A DNA stretch of 64,000 nt from Daphnia carinata. Lineage: Eukaryota; Arthropoda; Branchiopoda; Diplostraca; Daphniidae. The notes below the pieces were generated by a model. That model was not told where the DNA came from, made no database searches, and saw only the letters and a program-made list of their open reading frames with translations. Below, piece by piece: positions 26,600 through 38,720 of the stretch. The stretch covers positions 9,703,534 to 9,767,533 of the forward strand of contig NC_081331.1 of the NCBI RefSeq assembly GCF_022539665.2. Reading direction: 5' to 3'. How positions within the stretch are numbered: position 1 is the first letter of the stretch; each line of letters begins with the position of its first letter. A program made the translations under genes and the position numbers.

Positions 26600-27277
26600 C
26601 CTGTCAAGTCACTGGGTGTAGGTGGAAACAAGATAGAAAGGATGGGAGGGCTAGTTTTTGTTTTTTTGAAAGAAAGCATTGGAAAACTGTATAGGCGATA
26701 TACAGAGCTGGCTGGCGAAGACGTCCGATTGGCCGGCAGACAGTGGGACGTGCCAGTCGGCTAGGACATTCAAACAAAGCCCCTCTTCATCGTTGGTATA
26801 GAATGCTTGGCGTAAAAGGGAAAGCTCCACCGTACCAGAAAGAAAAAAAAAGGCGGGGAGAAGTGAAAATCGTCAAAGAAAAAAAAAAGGTACTTCTTCT
26901 TTACTGGTTGCTGCTCTTCATTGCTGGCTCTTTGGCGAGTGGAAGAAGACGGGCTGCCTGAGGAAGCCAAGTGACCCAGTTTGTCTACCTCATGCATACG
27001 AGGATGGCTCGTTCACAACTCTCCTTTTCCCAGAAAAAATTTCATCTTCTCTTTTGCAGATACAATTCCTTATTTTTGCTCCTTTCTTTCTTCTTTTACC
27101 CACCTGATGCACACACACAGCTGCGCTTGCTGAAGAGGTACAATTTTTTTTTTCGGCGTGGCCATCACTCAGCGTATAGTTCTTTCCTTTCACTCCTTTT
27201 TGTGTGAATAAATTCACTGACACCTGAATAACATTTAAAGTGAAACCCATACGTGTTCTCCTTCTACCTGATTTTAG

Positions 27278-27632
27278 AACGAATCATCATCAACGGTACT
27301 TTATAACCGTGCGTTATTGCTGAGCGCGGGAGGAAACGGAAATTCAAATTTCAAACCGCCACAGTTTTCATTTTCGCATGTACAAAATCAGTCGGACAGC
27401 GTTTCTAGAATACCATCCGGCACGCCGAATTCGAATATCGCTGTGTATTTTCTCTTGTTAGGACACTCACGCATTGAAGAACAGTACCGGTTTGCCAGAA
27501 AAGTGAACGATGTCGATAGAGCCGGGCCTAATTCGCATGGGCGGCTTGATGCCATTCACATGGGCATTCCACATTTCATGCGTGACACATTGTCCACGTG
27601 TGAGCAAACGGGCACCAATTTTTGGAAATCAG
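27278..27632 (+). other. Candidate orphan exon, unknown product
   Basis: After a pyrimidine-rich tract and TTTTAG acceptor, 118 codons are open up to a G|GTTCG donor, phase 1. The translation starts NESSSTVLYNRALLLSAGG and ends FMRDTLSTCEQTGTNFWKS. It is richer in G+C than its surroundings and of balanced composition. I recognise no family and find no partner exon with matching phase nearby, so a chance open frame is quite possible. Confidence 0.2.
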
Positions 27633-28346
27633 GTTCGTGTTTTTTTGAAATTTTTGAAATGCGGATCTGAGGGGAGTCACGGACCCAGTGTAGGTCACGC
27701 ATCAAGAAATATCTACGTAAATCACAGATCTCGATTGGTAGTTATGTCGCCAATCGTTAACCTTAATCCCTTAATAAGCAGCTAGCCACTTGTTTGTCTT
27801 CTTTCAATCTTGGCATGGCAATTGAACAAGGAAACGGATTCTAGTTGAACCTGTGTTTTACAATTTCGGACGATGTTCAACTCTCAAAGTTTGTAGGTCA
27901 TTCTACCCGAAAAAAATATATGAAAATGCACGAGGAAGGACAGAGAGAATGAGAGAAAATGAAGAGAAACGATGGATTGCTGAACGAAAAAAAGGAGGAC
28001 GCGGCCAAGTTGGACTCATCCTGGACGAGAAAGTGCGTGAGCTTTAAGCAGAAGGAGTATATACTCTCACTCCCTCCGTTTGATGGACCAAAGAAAACAA
28101 ATGAAGTGAAAAATGCGGTGGAAAAAAAAAAACAAACAAAAACAACATGCGGGAGCGCGCATAGCGTTGGTATGAGACCTACTTCTGACATGGCCATTCG
28201 ATTCGCTTTTGCCTGATGGCGAGAACCGAAGAACAAAAATGAGAATAAAATATTTAAAAAAAAAATAAATATGGGTGTCAGCGGTTTTTTGAGAGCGTTG
28301 ATGGTTATCTTTTGATTATCGGCCAGATATTCTTATTGTTTCTTTT

Positions 28347-28372
28347 TTGTTGTTGTTGTTGTTGTTGTTGTT
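28347..28372. repeat. GTT trinucleotide microsatellite
   Basis: Eight to nine consecutive GTT units in the intergenic desert. Confidence 0.8.
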
Positions 28373-29305
28373 TCGGTGCTACGAAAGAACACTCTTTCTC
28401 CGCTTGAGGCTTTAGAAATCTTTTTTGGCCGCAAGCCGGCACTATGGAACGTTGATCCGTTATTCCATCTTCATCCATTAAACGTCAAATGCTCAACTTT
28501 TTTGGATATTTTTGTGCCCAACAAAGTGCTGTGTTACTCCATTCCAATAGAGGCTCACATGACCGATTATTGTTGCCATTTCTCCTTGTGGAACGTGGCA
28601 ACGACACGATGAACGAACCTGAAAAGGTGGGACAGTTATTTGTCTTCCACGTTTGGTAGCAGATCTCTGATGTCCAACTACAAATGAAAGTTACAACAAA
28701 GCCAAAGCTATGCTTTTTTTTTGCGTCCCAATCTTAAATCATGATACGAGCGATATTAATCGCTTTTGTTCAATGCAGGTAGACAGGTGAAGATTTCATG
28801 AACCCTCACGCTTGTTTCGTGAAGTCTATTGCTGGTTCAACATTTTCGTGATTTTTATCTGTGTATGAGATGTCGTTGAGTTTAATCACGATACGACTGT
28901 ACTTGCTAGAAAATGGCAATCAACTTAAGAAACAAAAGGGTGTGCCATGGATGGACACAATAGTCCGGACGCACCTGCGAGGAATGGTCAGCAGCTATCG
29001 ATAAGCAAATTTTGGTTTCATGCCCAATTTTTTTCTTTGTACCAAATAAACTGTGAGTCCACAACACGCATTCTTGACGTGCAAAAAAACGAGAGAACGC
29101 TGTTGCCAACAATATCGAAATGGAATAGACCCGTTGGCGAAGCCTCGTGTGTTCCATTTCTCGCGAAGACAAAATTCGGGAAAAAACTACTTGTTTGCCT
29201 TCATTTTCTCCAGTTGAATCGGTGCCAACAATTCGCTGTATATACATTTATTTTTTAACCATTTACTTCTTCTGCGAACCTACATGATATCCTGCGTGAT
29301 TATAG

Positions 29306-29442
29306 TGAGCAAAAGAGCCGGAAGACGCCCAAGGCGGAGATAGTGAACCAGCCGTTCGATGCTCTCATTGTCTCTCCCGGAGCAAAAGAAAGCTTTCTAA
29401 TTGAAGCAAGCCAACATCCTTGTTCATTGAATGGCCGCATAG
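29306..29442 (+). other. Candidate orphan exon, unknown product
   Basis: Flanked by a T-rich tract, a TATAG acceptor and an ATAG|GTTAGC donor; one frame is open throughout and reads KSRKTPKAEIVNQPFDALIV followed by SPGAKESF. Composition looks protein-like, but no family is recognised and the phase does not match the 27278-27632 candidate. Confidence 0.2.
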
Positions 29443-29472
29443 GTTAGCAACAGCGTCTGCATATCAGTAAAA

Positions 29473-32400
29473 AGTGAAAGGGTGCACGCATTTTACGATG
29501 ACGGACGAGGAGGATTTGTTTTTTTTTCTTCTCCGCAGGGTTTCATCATTTTCCAGGGCCGTTTCCTGGCTGCAAGGGGAGAAAGTATGTCTATACAGTG
29601 AACCATTTTATAATGCGCTCAATTAGATAAGACTCGCTTGAAAGAAAAAAAAAAGGATAACTTATAGCAAAAATGTATGCGGATTTGGCTTAAAAAAAAA
29701 GAGGGCGATTGCAAATATATGCGGATTTTATAAAGGAGGACGCATGAATTCGAATAAAGGGCTTTGGCAGGCGGCTATTTATGGAAGCAATGAGTATCCG
29801 CAGAAAACAATAATCGCAAGTAGAATTTTATTTTTTAGAAAAATTAACATGTCGATTTTCCGACAAAGAAAGTAGTCCTCATCGTTCCACTTAAATTCTT
29901 CGATCGATGCGTTCACCACTTAACGAATGTTGATATCCTTCAATTCGTGAACGAAGCGAAAGAAATCGGATAATCACGAATTGCGGCGAACTTTCAGGCC
30001 AATGATCTCATTCGAGACCATTCCGTTTGATAGATACGAAGCATACTTCGTAAAATTGATGAATGAGTAATATCACGGTTCGTAATTTCTCAAACGAAAG
30101 TGATTGTAAGTTGATTATTTTTATGATTTTGTCATGAGTGTGCATATGTGAACAACCGGCTTTTCACGGCATTCACAGTCATGCTGGAGGGAACGTGACT
30201 TCGTACTTGACAAACAACTTCGAAACAGAATTCGAGTTGAGGAAAAAGAAATGAAACACGAAAACAAGGTCGACTACAATATAGAAGAACACTTAGTCGC
30301 CATACTGGTTTTTTTTTTAAATACTTGATTTTAACGCTTGAAAAGGCTCGCCCATCTTTTGTTTATACATTCTGATGATTCTTCCATCTCAAGATTATCC
30401 TTGTTCACAAGGAAAGTGAAAGCTTACGGTTCAGGGTTAAGGCTCTGATGCCTCACTGGAGCCGACAGATTTCTTATCTATTTAAAACAAAATTTTGTAT
30501 TTATCTTATACGTGCGTTTATTTAGCTTAGATTCGATGTGTTTTTTTTTCTTTCTTGTTGGGGGTTTCCCTCGTGCTATTAAACTGGCCAACCGCATCTT
30601 TTCACACAGTCCGTTCGATTCATAAAATGGCATTACAACATCACGTGTACTCCTTTCTGCTTGATAAGTTAGAAAACAATGGGCAACTGTGGAGTACATT
30701 ATACGTGTAACTACCCCGACCTTTCCTGTCCTTTTTTTTATGCTCTTCTGGCGGTATGTACGTTTGTATGATAATGGAATGACTTTCACAGCAAGAGTGA
30801 TAACCATCCGTCAGATGAGATGGACACATCAAACATTTTTTCGGGTAGTTACACTTGGAAATATCGCTGGCGTTCGTTCATTTCCCTATCGTGAGTGTTC
30901 ATAAAAGAATTCAAAAAATAAAAAGAACCTTAGTGGTGGGCTCGGGCATCAGATTACATTCACGGTTAGCTATCAAGTTAAAGCGAAAGTATTCCACCAT
31001 GTTATTTTTCTATTAGTGGTACGACACCATAAAAATTGCTGGCAATAGTAATAAACTAATCTTTTTTTTTTCTCCTACAAAATATTCATGTGTATTTTTG
31101 AAAAAAAAAGGTATATGAGGTGTACTTAAATGCATCTAACGTTCCATTTGTCCTTCTTGCTTCCGTTCCGTTTCATCGTGCAAGCGTGGAAAGTGAAAGC
31201 TGAAAAGCAACGATTACTGTAGGGGATAGACACAATTACCGAAGGACGTCAACCTCTTTCATTTTGAAAAACTTTTCAAGTATAGCGTTGCAAAAAAAAG
31301 GCCATCTTTTTCTATCTTCCGTCTAGCGAAGCACGTAGATTTTTTTGCACGTAAGGTATTCTCCCATTGAAATTCGCCAGCTTTCTCCTCATAAATATTT
31401 ATGTATTCCCTTTTTTTGGCTTATTCTGACCTACGTGTTTTGCAGCTTGCCAAAGGGGGAAACACGGTTAGCTTTGGTGTTAGTGGTGGTCATCGAAAGA
31501 ATTTTAATGGGTGAATTTGCTGACTTTCTCCATAATTAAAATGGTTCTTTTTTTTCCAATCCAATTAGCGCTACAGAAAGAAAAATGACCTTTCTCATTC
31601 CCACCGTTACTATGTTTACATCTTACAACTTAATATTCTATTCAGAAAAGGGCTTTCATCGCTGGCGGGGGTATGCTCTGAAGTCACGTTGGCGATACAA
31701 CGTTAATGGGGGTGCGGTTCCAAAACGAAAATTGTCGCATCTTAATCTGCACGAGTTACCCAACCTGTCATCTGGATCGTGTAATAGAAAACGTGTGGCA
31801 GACCGTTGTGTTTTTCAGACCGAAACAGAATAATCGCTTCACGCAAAACGGACGAAAAAAGAGTTTTACTGACGACTAAAAAAGGCATTTGAAGTAGAAC
31901 TGTATATACTTGAAAAACACGAACTTTCCAGGCTCATATGTACGTGGATGATCGTTGATGTGCGTAACAACCTGCTTTTTTATGACATAGTATTTTGCTT
32001 AGGTCCTTTTTTTTATTAAGCCATGTATGGCTAAATGAGACGTTATGGAACAAGAGCCGTAACTAAAAACATACTAGCTATGTATAAACATGAATCCGCA
32101 AACGTGCACTTTCGTTAGTCAACAACGGGAGCAGCAATAAAAGAAATGCTGGGTTGTTCGGTGAAGCGCGATGTAGTCAAGCGAGAAATTTAAGCGAGAG
32201 TCACTCGTCTTCTATAGAGGACCTTCTAACACTTTCACTTCTTTCGACCCAAAAACTTACTATTACAGTAAGCACGCTCGGCAGACTCACGATGGTCGCC
32301 TTGCCGACTAGTCTGATGACGAAGCTTGAACAGAATCACGCGTGATGTCATTGAAGTGGCGGACGTTTCGCTTGTTAACACCTATCATGGTGGATGTTCG

Positions 32401-34257
32401 TAATAAACAGGCTGGACTCTTAAAATTTTATTTCTACAAAAAGCTGAATGATAAAGAAAAGGACACATTAAAGAAGAAAAAAATGTAGTATAGACAAACA
32501 TGAAAGGCTCACGTACGCAACGTGGAAAGGCCAATGATAAGCGCGTCGGAATTAAGGCCCATGGTATTTAACGAGCCAGGATTTTTAAAAAGAGGTTTAC
32601 TCGCACATAAAGAAAGCTAGAATTCCAGATCAGTGATCACGATTGTCATATTCCCGCGTCCCACGGTGATGACAAGTTGATTTCTCAAACAATAAAAAGG
32701 TTAACGTGACTGGGCGTTTTATATCAAACCATTCGTTGTTTATTTGATAAACATAAATGCAACTTGAATCAGGCTTGGCTGAAATATTACAACTTTTGGT
32801 TAAACTAGGCTGTTATAAGTAGGCACATTTACATTTAGATTCCAAATTGCTTATTGGAATTTCATTAATTGCTCGACCGCAACAGCACTCAGCAAATAAA
32901 CCAAGCTGTAGTTAACAAGCCTGTCAACATTGTGGTTACGGTTTGCCACGTGTAGGTGGTTTCGATAGCTTCTTTGTTTCACCCATTTCATTTGATACTG
33001 AAGGAAGGCATAGTGAAGGCCAACTATTTTTAAACTGGAAAATGCTAGATCACCGATGAACTTTGTTTTCAAGGTCTTCCAGTAACCCCCCTAACTTACC
33101 CTTCTTCTTCCTACAGGTGACTTTCTCTCGTTACATGTGCACTTTATGTTTGTTTGCGAACAACAAGAACAAAACATTTTTTTTTAACGGCAACGTTTGC
33201 GTTCGGCGAAAAGTCATTAAGTTTGTTATGACAACACTTTAGCTAAACCACAATCTCGTTGTGGCGTTGTAGTTTTTTCAATGAGAAGTTGCTTTCCAAT
33301 TGAACAACATTTTGAAAATTAATGATGTTCCAGCAGCCGTGCGGCACCGTAACGCTAACGAATGAAATGAATCATCGTCGTTCTCAGGATCTGGAGCATT
33401 TTGTGAAAAGAAATGTATTATTTACAATGTTTGGTTATGACCTCTCAGACGAGGAATAATCACAATATGAAAACCAATACCCTTTGCCATAGTAAGCGAC
33501 TGTAGTGAGAACCCAAATACAGCCAAGCTTTAAATTTATTTTCAAACCAAATATGGTAAAATGAACCCCTCGTCGTATTTCTGGAAAAATAGAAGGGAAA
33601 AAACTAGTTTTTTTTTTAATACAAATAATTTCAAGTGAAAGCTTGTACACCATTACAGAGCTTGGGGTCACTTTTTACCTGTATACTTGACGTACCTGAA
33701 TTTTGCACGCTCCATCTGCTATGCATTCTTTCGCGTGAAATAAAAAAGGTGGAAAACCCTACACACTAAGACCGAAAGTACTTTTAAAGTGATAACTTTC
33801 CCTTGAGACATTCTTTTTAATTAAAAAAAAATATATACGACACTTTAGTCCATTTGCCGGGGTCAAACCTTTGGTTAACATGTTATGGCCACTATATCAT
33901 TTTCGGACATGTTTTCTTTTACTAAACAACTCAGAGGTATACAGGTTCGATTGTCTCCTTTTTTATCCACGTTGTCTATGTAGTTAATGCTCTGGCTCTA
34001 GACGTGCAATGACCGAAGCAATCGACGCTTTGTACAAGTCGTGGCCTTCAGCGTTTGCGACACACATGTTTCAACCCACGTAAGTTATTTAATAGTGTAC
34101 CAAACACGTTTTTTTCTAGAAATAACAAACAATCGAACATTAGCAAACAATGAAACTTCGAGAGTTGAGACGTTGAGAAGACAGGATTGATTGTTTTACA
34201 TGACTGCTGGAACAGCGGACAGGCAAGTAGCCCCAAAATGGTAGCCTACCTTTCACT
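29473..34257. promoter_or_regulatory. Series of AGTGAAAG motifs in the gene desert
   Basis: Exact AGTGAAAG at 29473-29480, 30415-30422, 31192-31199 and 33634-33641 (plus strand), and 32232-32239 and 34250-34257 (minus strand). The sequence matches the core of the Blimp-1/PRDM1 site. Regulatory function is inference only. Confidence 0.3.
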
Positions 34258-37200
34258 TTAACCTGCTTTCCGCTTTATTACTTTAACCTCTCTGATGGAA
34301 GGTAAAGTACGTTTTTTTTTATCTCACGGAAACATCCTCCTTCTTCAACTGCGCATTTTTTTTCTTGACCTATTTTGAACCATGACCTATTTGTCCTTCA
34401 TCCGTTTTTTATTTTGGAAGCTCAAAACAATTGTCTCTTCATTTTTCTTGCCAGTTGACAATCGTTTTCTTTGTCACTTACCCTGACCTTACTTGAGAAA
34501 CCTACGCTTGCCCTCCTAGATATGATGATGAGATTTAAGTTACTAAAAGGTAGCTTAACTATCTTGAATTTCTCTCACAGGTTTCGGTCCCTTAAACTTT
34601 GTTTTCATAAATTTTAATCAATTCATAACCACGCGAGCCCCCGGAAGCCATTGTCTCTTCTCAATTTTCGCATTCTTCTTGATTGTAATGTTGTTTCCTA
34701 ATACTGTAGTGCTATCACGTTTTGAATATTGAACTTGCTTGTAAAACAGAGAGTAGTGGCTTTTCGACGAAAAATAAGATATCGAGTTCTAAAGCGTGAA
34801 GATTACATCAAGATATAGCTTTCTAATATATTCATGAATATGTTATTGTAGTGTAGGTCACATTAGTTTTGAATGTAATCGGGAATTCGTGTATCCGATA
34901 GATTTATTCTGCCTTTAGCGGCTGAAGATCCTTTATTACGCTAACTTACCGTGTGTGATGCCAGCGTCGTACCACGCCTTAAATAAAATTTTTTAATAAT
35001 GGGACAAAAAAAATATATAAGCTCACAATAACATCTAACGATTCTTGGCAGTTGGGTAAAACATCAATAATTAGAGCGCATCGATAGCCGCAAAGGTATA
35101 AGAATTTAATTTTAACGACGCACCGCAAACACCGCAGACACCGCAATGAGGTAGACAGTCAAAAGCGTGTAATCACGCATTTCTAAGTTAGTCTATGCTA
35201 TACACGACGATCATTTTCTGGAGTTCGTATGCCTGTAAGGATGCTCTGTACATCCCTATGTATATACAGGAAGATAAAACGATGCAACGGTCAAACGCTA
35301 TTCCTCGAAAATGTAATTTTTAATTCAAAGAAAGAGTTGAAATATTCCTGGAGGAATAGGTTAATGCAGAGGCCAGCTTTCTAACGTTTGTTTAGAAGCT
35401 GGCTTTTCTCGACTGTTTTGTTACAGACAACACAATTATTTTTTGTGGCTTCGATTGTGACAAGTTAAAAACTATGACAGCGACAGATTGCCAAAAATGC
35501 CGACGTTTGCGAAAGAAATCTGGTTTGATAAGCGGAATGAAACGTGTAGAATTTAGACAACAATGACTCGTGTGCGAACAAAGCAAAAGAGTCGGAGAAC
35601 AGCCCTTAAGGTGTGTGTCCTTTAGCGCACGAAAGTTCTCACTCACGAGCGCAAAAACGAACCAGACGATCCGAATTTTTGTTCCGGCAAATGCGGCCCT
35701 TTTAAGTGCGTGTAACATCTGCAACATTTCGTGATGTAAGGAATGTGTTTATCCTTTCTTTTTTTTGCTCGCTATTAAGTCCAGCACATTATAGACTTCT
35801 CCAATGTTTGGGCCTTTCTCTGTTAACGTCATTAGCTCTTCTTACGTTTCCTCGGGCGTGAACGAAAAATAAAAAAAAGCGCATCGCATCAAAGTGAAAA
35901 GAGCGTAAAAAAAGAAATAACAATACAAAATCGATAATAGGTCAAGAATGTAACGCCCTAACCCAGTAAAGAAAAAAAAAGAAAATAAATTTTTCTATAG
36001 TAAATCGTTTCAATCGTTGCGACATCGTTTATAAATCTATAGTTATGGAAGCGGGTCGGGAAGACACGCGTCTAACGGGAAAAATAAAAGGGGGACGTGG
36101 ACTAGACGGAAAAAAAAAAAAAAAAAAAGAAACATGTCGAGAAAGTGCAGTTTTCTCGGCTATTGACGTAGCGTACGGTTATATACGTTTCTAGCCAAAA
36201 TGTTTGTGAATGTATATAGTATGGAAAAAGTTCCGGGGAAAACCTAGCGGCTATAGAAGGATTGCGTGCTGGGCTACTTCAACCACGGATGACTTGTTCC
36301 ACTTTCCCTACCAACCCCCCCCCCCCTTCATGTTTCTTTCATCTTTTTTCGTTTTTCTTTTTAAGTGCAACATTCGCATTAATGGAAAACAAAAGTTTCT
36401 GCAATTGCCAACATAATGAGCTTCATATTCGTCTAAATCGGCTTTAAAGGCATGTGTCGCTTTTGTGGTTATTGATGTGTCATGCTACTTTTCATTCACA
36501 TCCCGCCTTCCATCTCGTTTTTATTTTTTCTTAAATTTTATTCTTTTGTTTTTTTCTATGTTTTCGATTGCCATGTTTTTGACAGCTTAGCCTCGATCGT
36601 CAGCACTCCTCCGAGCAGAACGCGGTACGTTTAAAAATGTCCCATTTCATTCGACGAACGTGTTAAAGATGTTGGCCATAAATCACTGGATGAAATTGAG
36701 GACACGACAAAATTTGAACTTAAATACTTTATTTTAGGAGGTCATAGTGAAACTACACCTCCATTTTAGACGCATTTGAATTCAACGTGAATTAATGTGA
36801 CGACCGTGAGGTTGCCGAAGCGTAGCTTTCTTGTTCCCTTGGATTCGTATTATCCTGGTGAGGAAGGTCGAATTGAATGTACAGGATAAAAATCGATCAT
36901 AAATTATTTTCATTTTCCCGTCAGCATTGATTACATTTTAGTTTAAACGTAGAACAACAAGTTGAAGGGGAAAAACGCGCAATGGATGGGTTCATACTAT
37001 ATATCCTGAGGTGTAACATATTTCCATAATGATATCAGGGCTGATGTGAAAGCGAATCCCAGGGTGAAAAAAAAAGTGAATGACAATGTCCCTGAAGCTG
37101 TTTCACAAATGAAAATGAAATTGGGGGAATACGATACGGCATCTTTTCATTGACGGAAATTATGTGAATCGAATAAATGTGTCTGGAACACACACACACA

Positions 37201-38720
37201 CAGAAAAAAAAATGGTGAGATATAGAGTCTTTAATAAATACACAGGTGAAAGCCGGTGGGTTTACTAGGGAAATACCCCAACCAGAAAAGAACAATGGAA
37301 GAATTTAATTTCCACATTTTGGTTTCTTATATCGTGAGTTATAGCACTTCAACATCACGCTATCTCAGAAACGCTTTTTTTTTTCTTCTTATACGATCAT
37401 ATCAGCCCTGAAGGTATCAACTTTCGTTTTCATCTAGATGCTGTTGCCTGCCCAATGCGTCAGTCTTTCCAGTGATATGCAATCGAATGAAACAAAACAG
37501 AAAAACAGTGCGAAAAGTAACGCTGTTAGGACACACCCACTTGGGGTCACTCAACCGGAAATATGTCATCAAAAATGGAGTCGTAGTAGAGAAACTATAC
37601 ATGGTCAAGCTGGCTAGCGTTAGCCTCATTTCTCACCATGTTGATGTTGTTATTTTTTTTTGCTGTTGTGTGGCACACTTTATTGTACTAACGCGTCGTA
37701 GACTCACGCAGCCAAACACGCGCGTTGGGCGTTCACGTTCAAAAATAGACTGACGTGCGCGCTAGATTTCCTTAAATTGAAACGCTTTTTATGCGTGATT
37801 TTTTTAAAATGTAAAGTCGGCTGTGTTACAGTAGCTTGTGAAATTTGCGAATATGCGTAATGAGACAGGAAAACAAGGAAGATTGAGGTAAAGAGGCCAC
37901 AGGGTCTCTCAGGATCTTGCTAGAACCACAATAAGCTGCTGTAACAAAAATCTTTTTCTTAATGTTTTTGGGAAGCTGAGCATTCCCATACGTCAGTTGA
38001 TATTTTAGGTTCATTAAGTACCAATACAGCCATTGGCGGAAAATTCTATTGAAAGGCATTCAAAGCTGTCACGTCCAAATACAAACGGAAATTTCTTCGG
38101 CAAACCCTTTATGGGTCTATATATACCTAAGGCGGACAGCTTTGCCAATTTCGCTTTTTGCATTAAACATAGCGAAAGGTAAGTGAACCCTGAAAGTCTT
38201 TGTTTCCCTAAGAAAAACAAAGAACAATTTTAGGATGGGCTTTTATATGAAGAAAGTTTTCTCCTAGTTAATTGACAAGTGAAAAAAAAAAAAAAGAAAA
38301 TACACTTTTATCAGTTGTTCTGCAAAGCGCTTAAGTTAATGTGTCATTTCTCCGACTTTCCCAACAATGGAATAGTCATGTAAGGGAGAGTGTGCGACAG
38401 TTGGATCCGCAACGTGAAAGAGAAATCAAGTTAATCAATCAAATTTGGCAGGATCAAATAAATTATATTTAACGTTCGCAACAATAAATCGAAAATAACT
38501 TGAACAATTTAGTTTTGACAACATGGGTTTGTGCTTCTAAAAAAAAAGAAAGGGCACTAGAACTTTGATGTCTTTTCTCTTAAATAGATTTCTCATTATG
38601 AACTGACTTTTAAACACGTACTGGAAACCATTCGGATAAGAATCGCAGAGTATTTTTGAGTTTGCCCTTGGATGGGTTCATAAAATGCGGAACGCAGGGC
38701 CATTTACTTATGTCCGTCGT

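Larger units (their letters stand above)
26600..38720. other. 12-kb gene desert between col-E and col-F
   Basis: No gene could be supported on either strand. The stretch is AT-rich with many A/T homopolymers (A-run at about 36111-36129), a GTT microsatellite (about 28347-28372), a C-run (about 36317-36328) and a short CA run (about 37190-37201). Two plus-strand segments (27278-27632 and 29306-29442) look like isolated exons and are listed separately at low confidence. Six AGTGAAAG motifs are spread between 29473 and 34257. It splits the collagen cluster and may hold distal regulatory DNA or unrecognised non-coding RNA. Confidence 0.5.

Noticed and set aside
30478-30832. Minus-strand frames of 109 and 63 codons in the desert
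   Set aside because: AT-driven composition, overlapping alternative frames, no signal peptide or domain.
33930-34000. tRNA-like text (GGTTCGATTG...) in the desert
   Set aside because: No matching A-box or cloverleaf stems upstream; only the short T-loop-like string is present.
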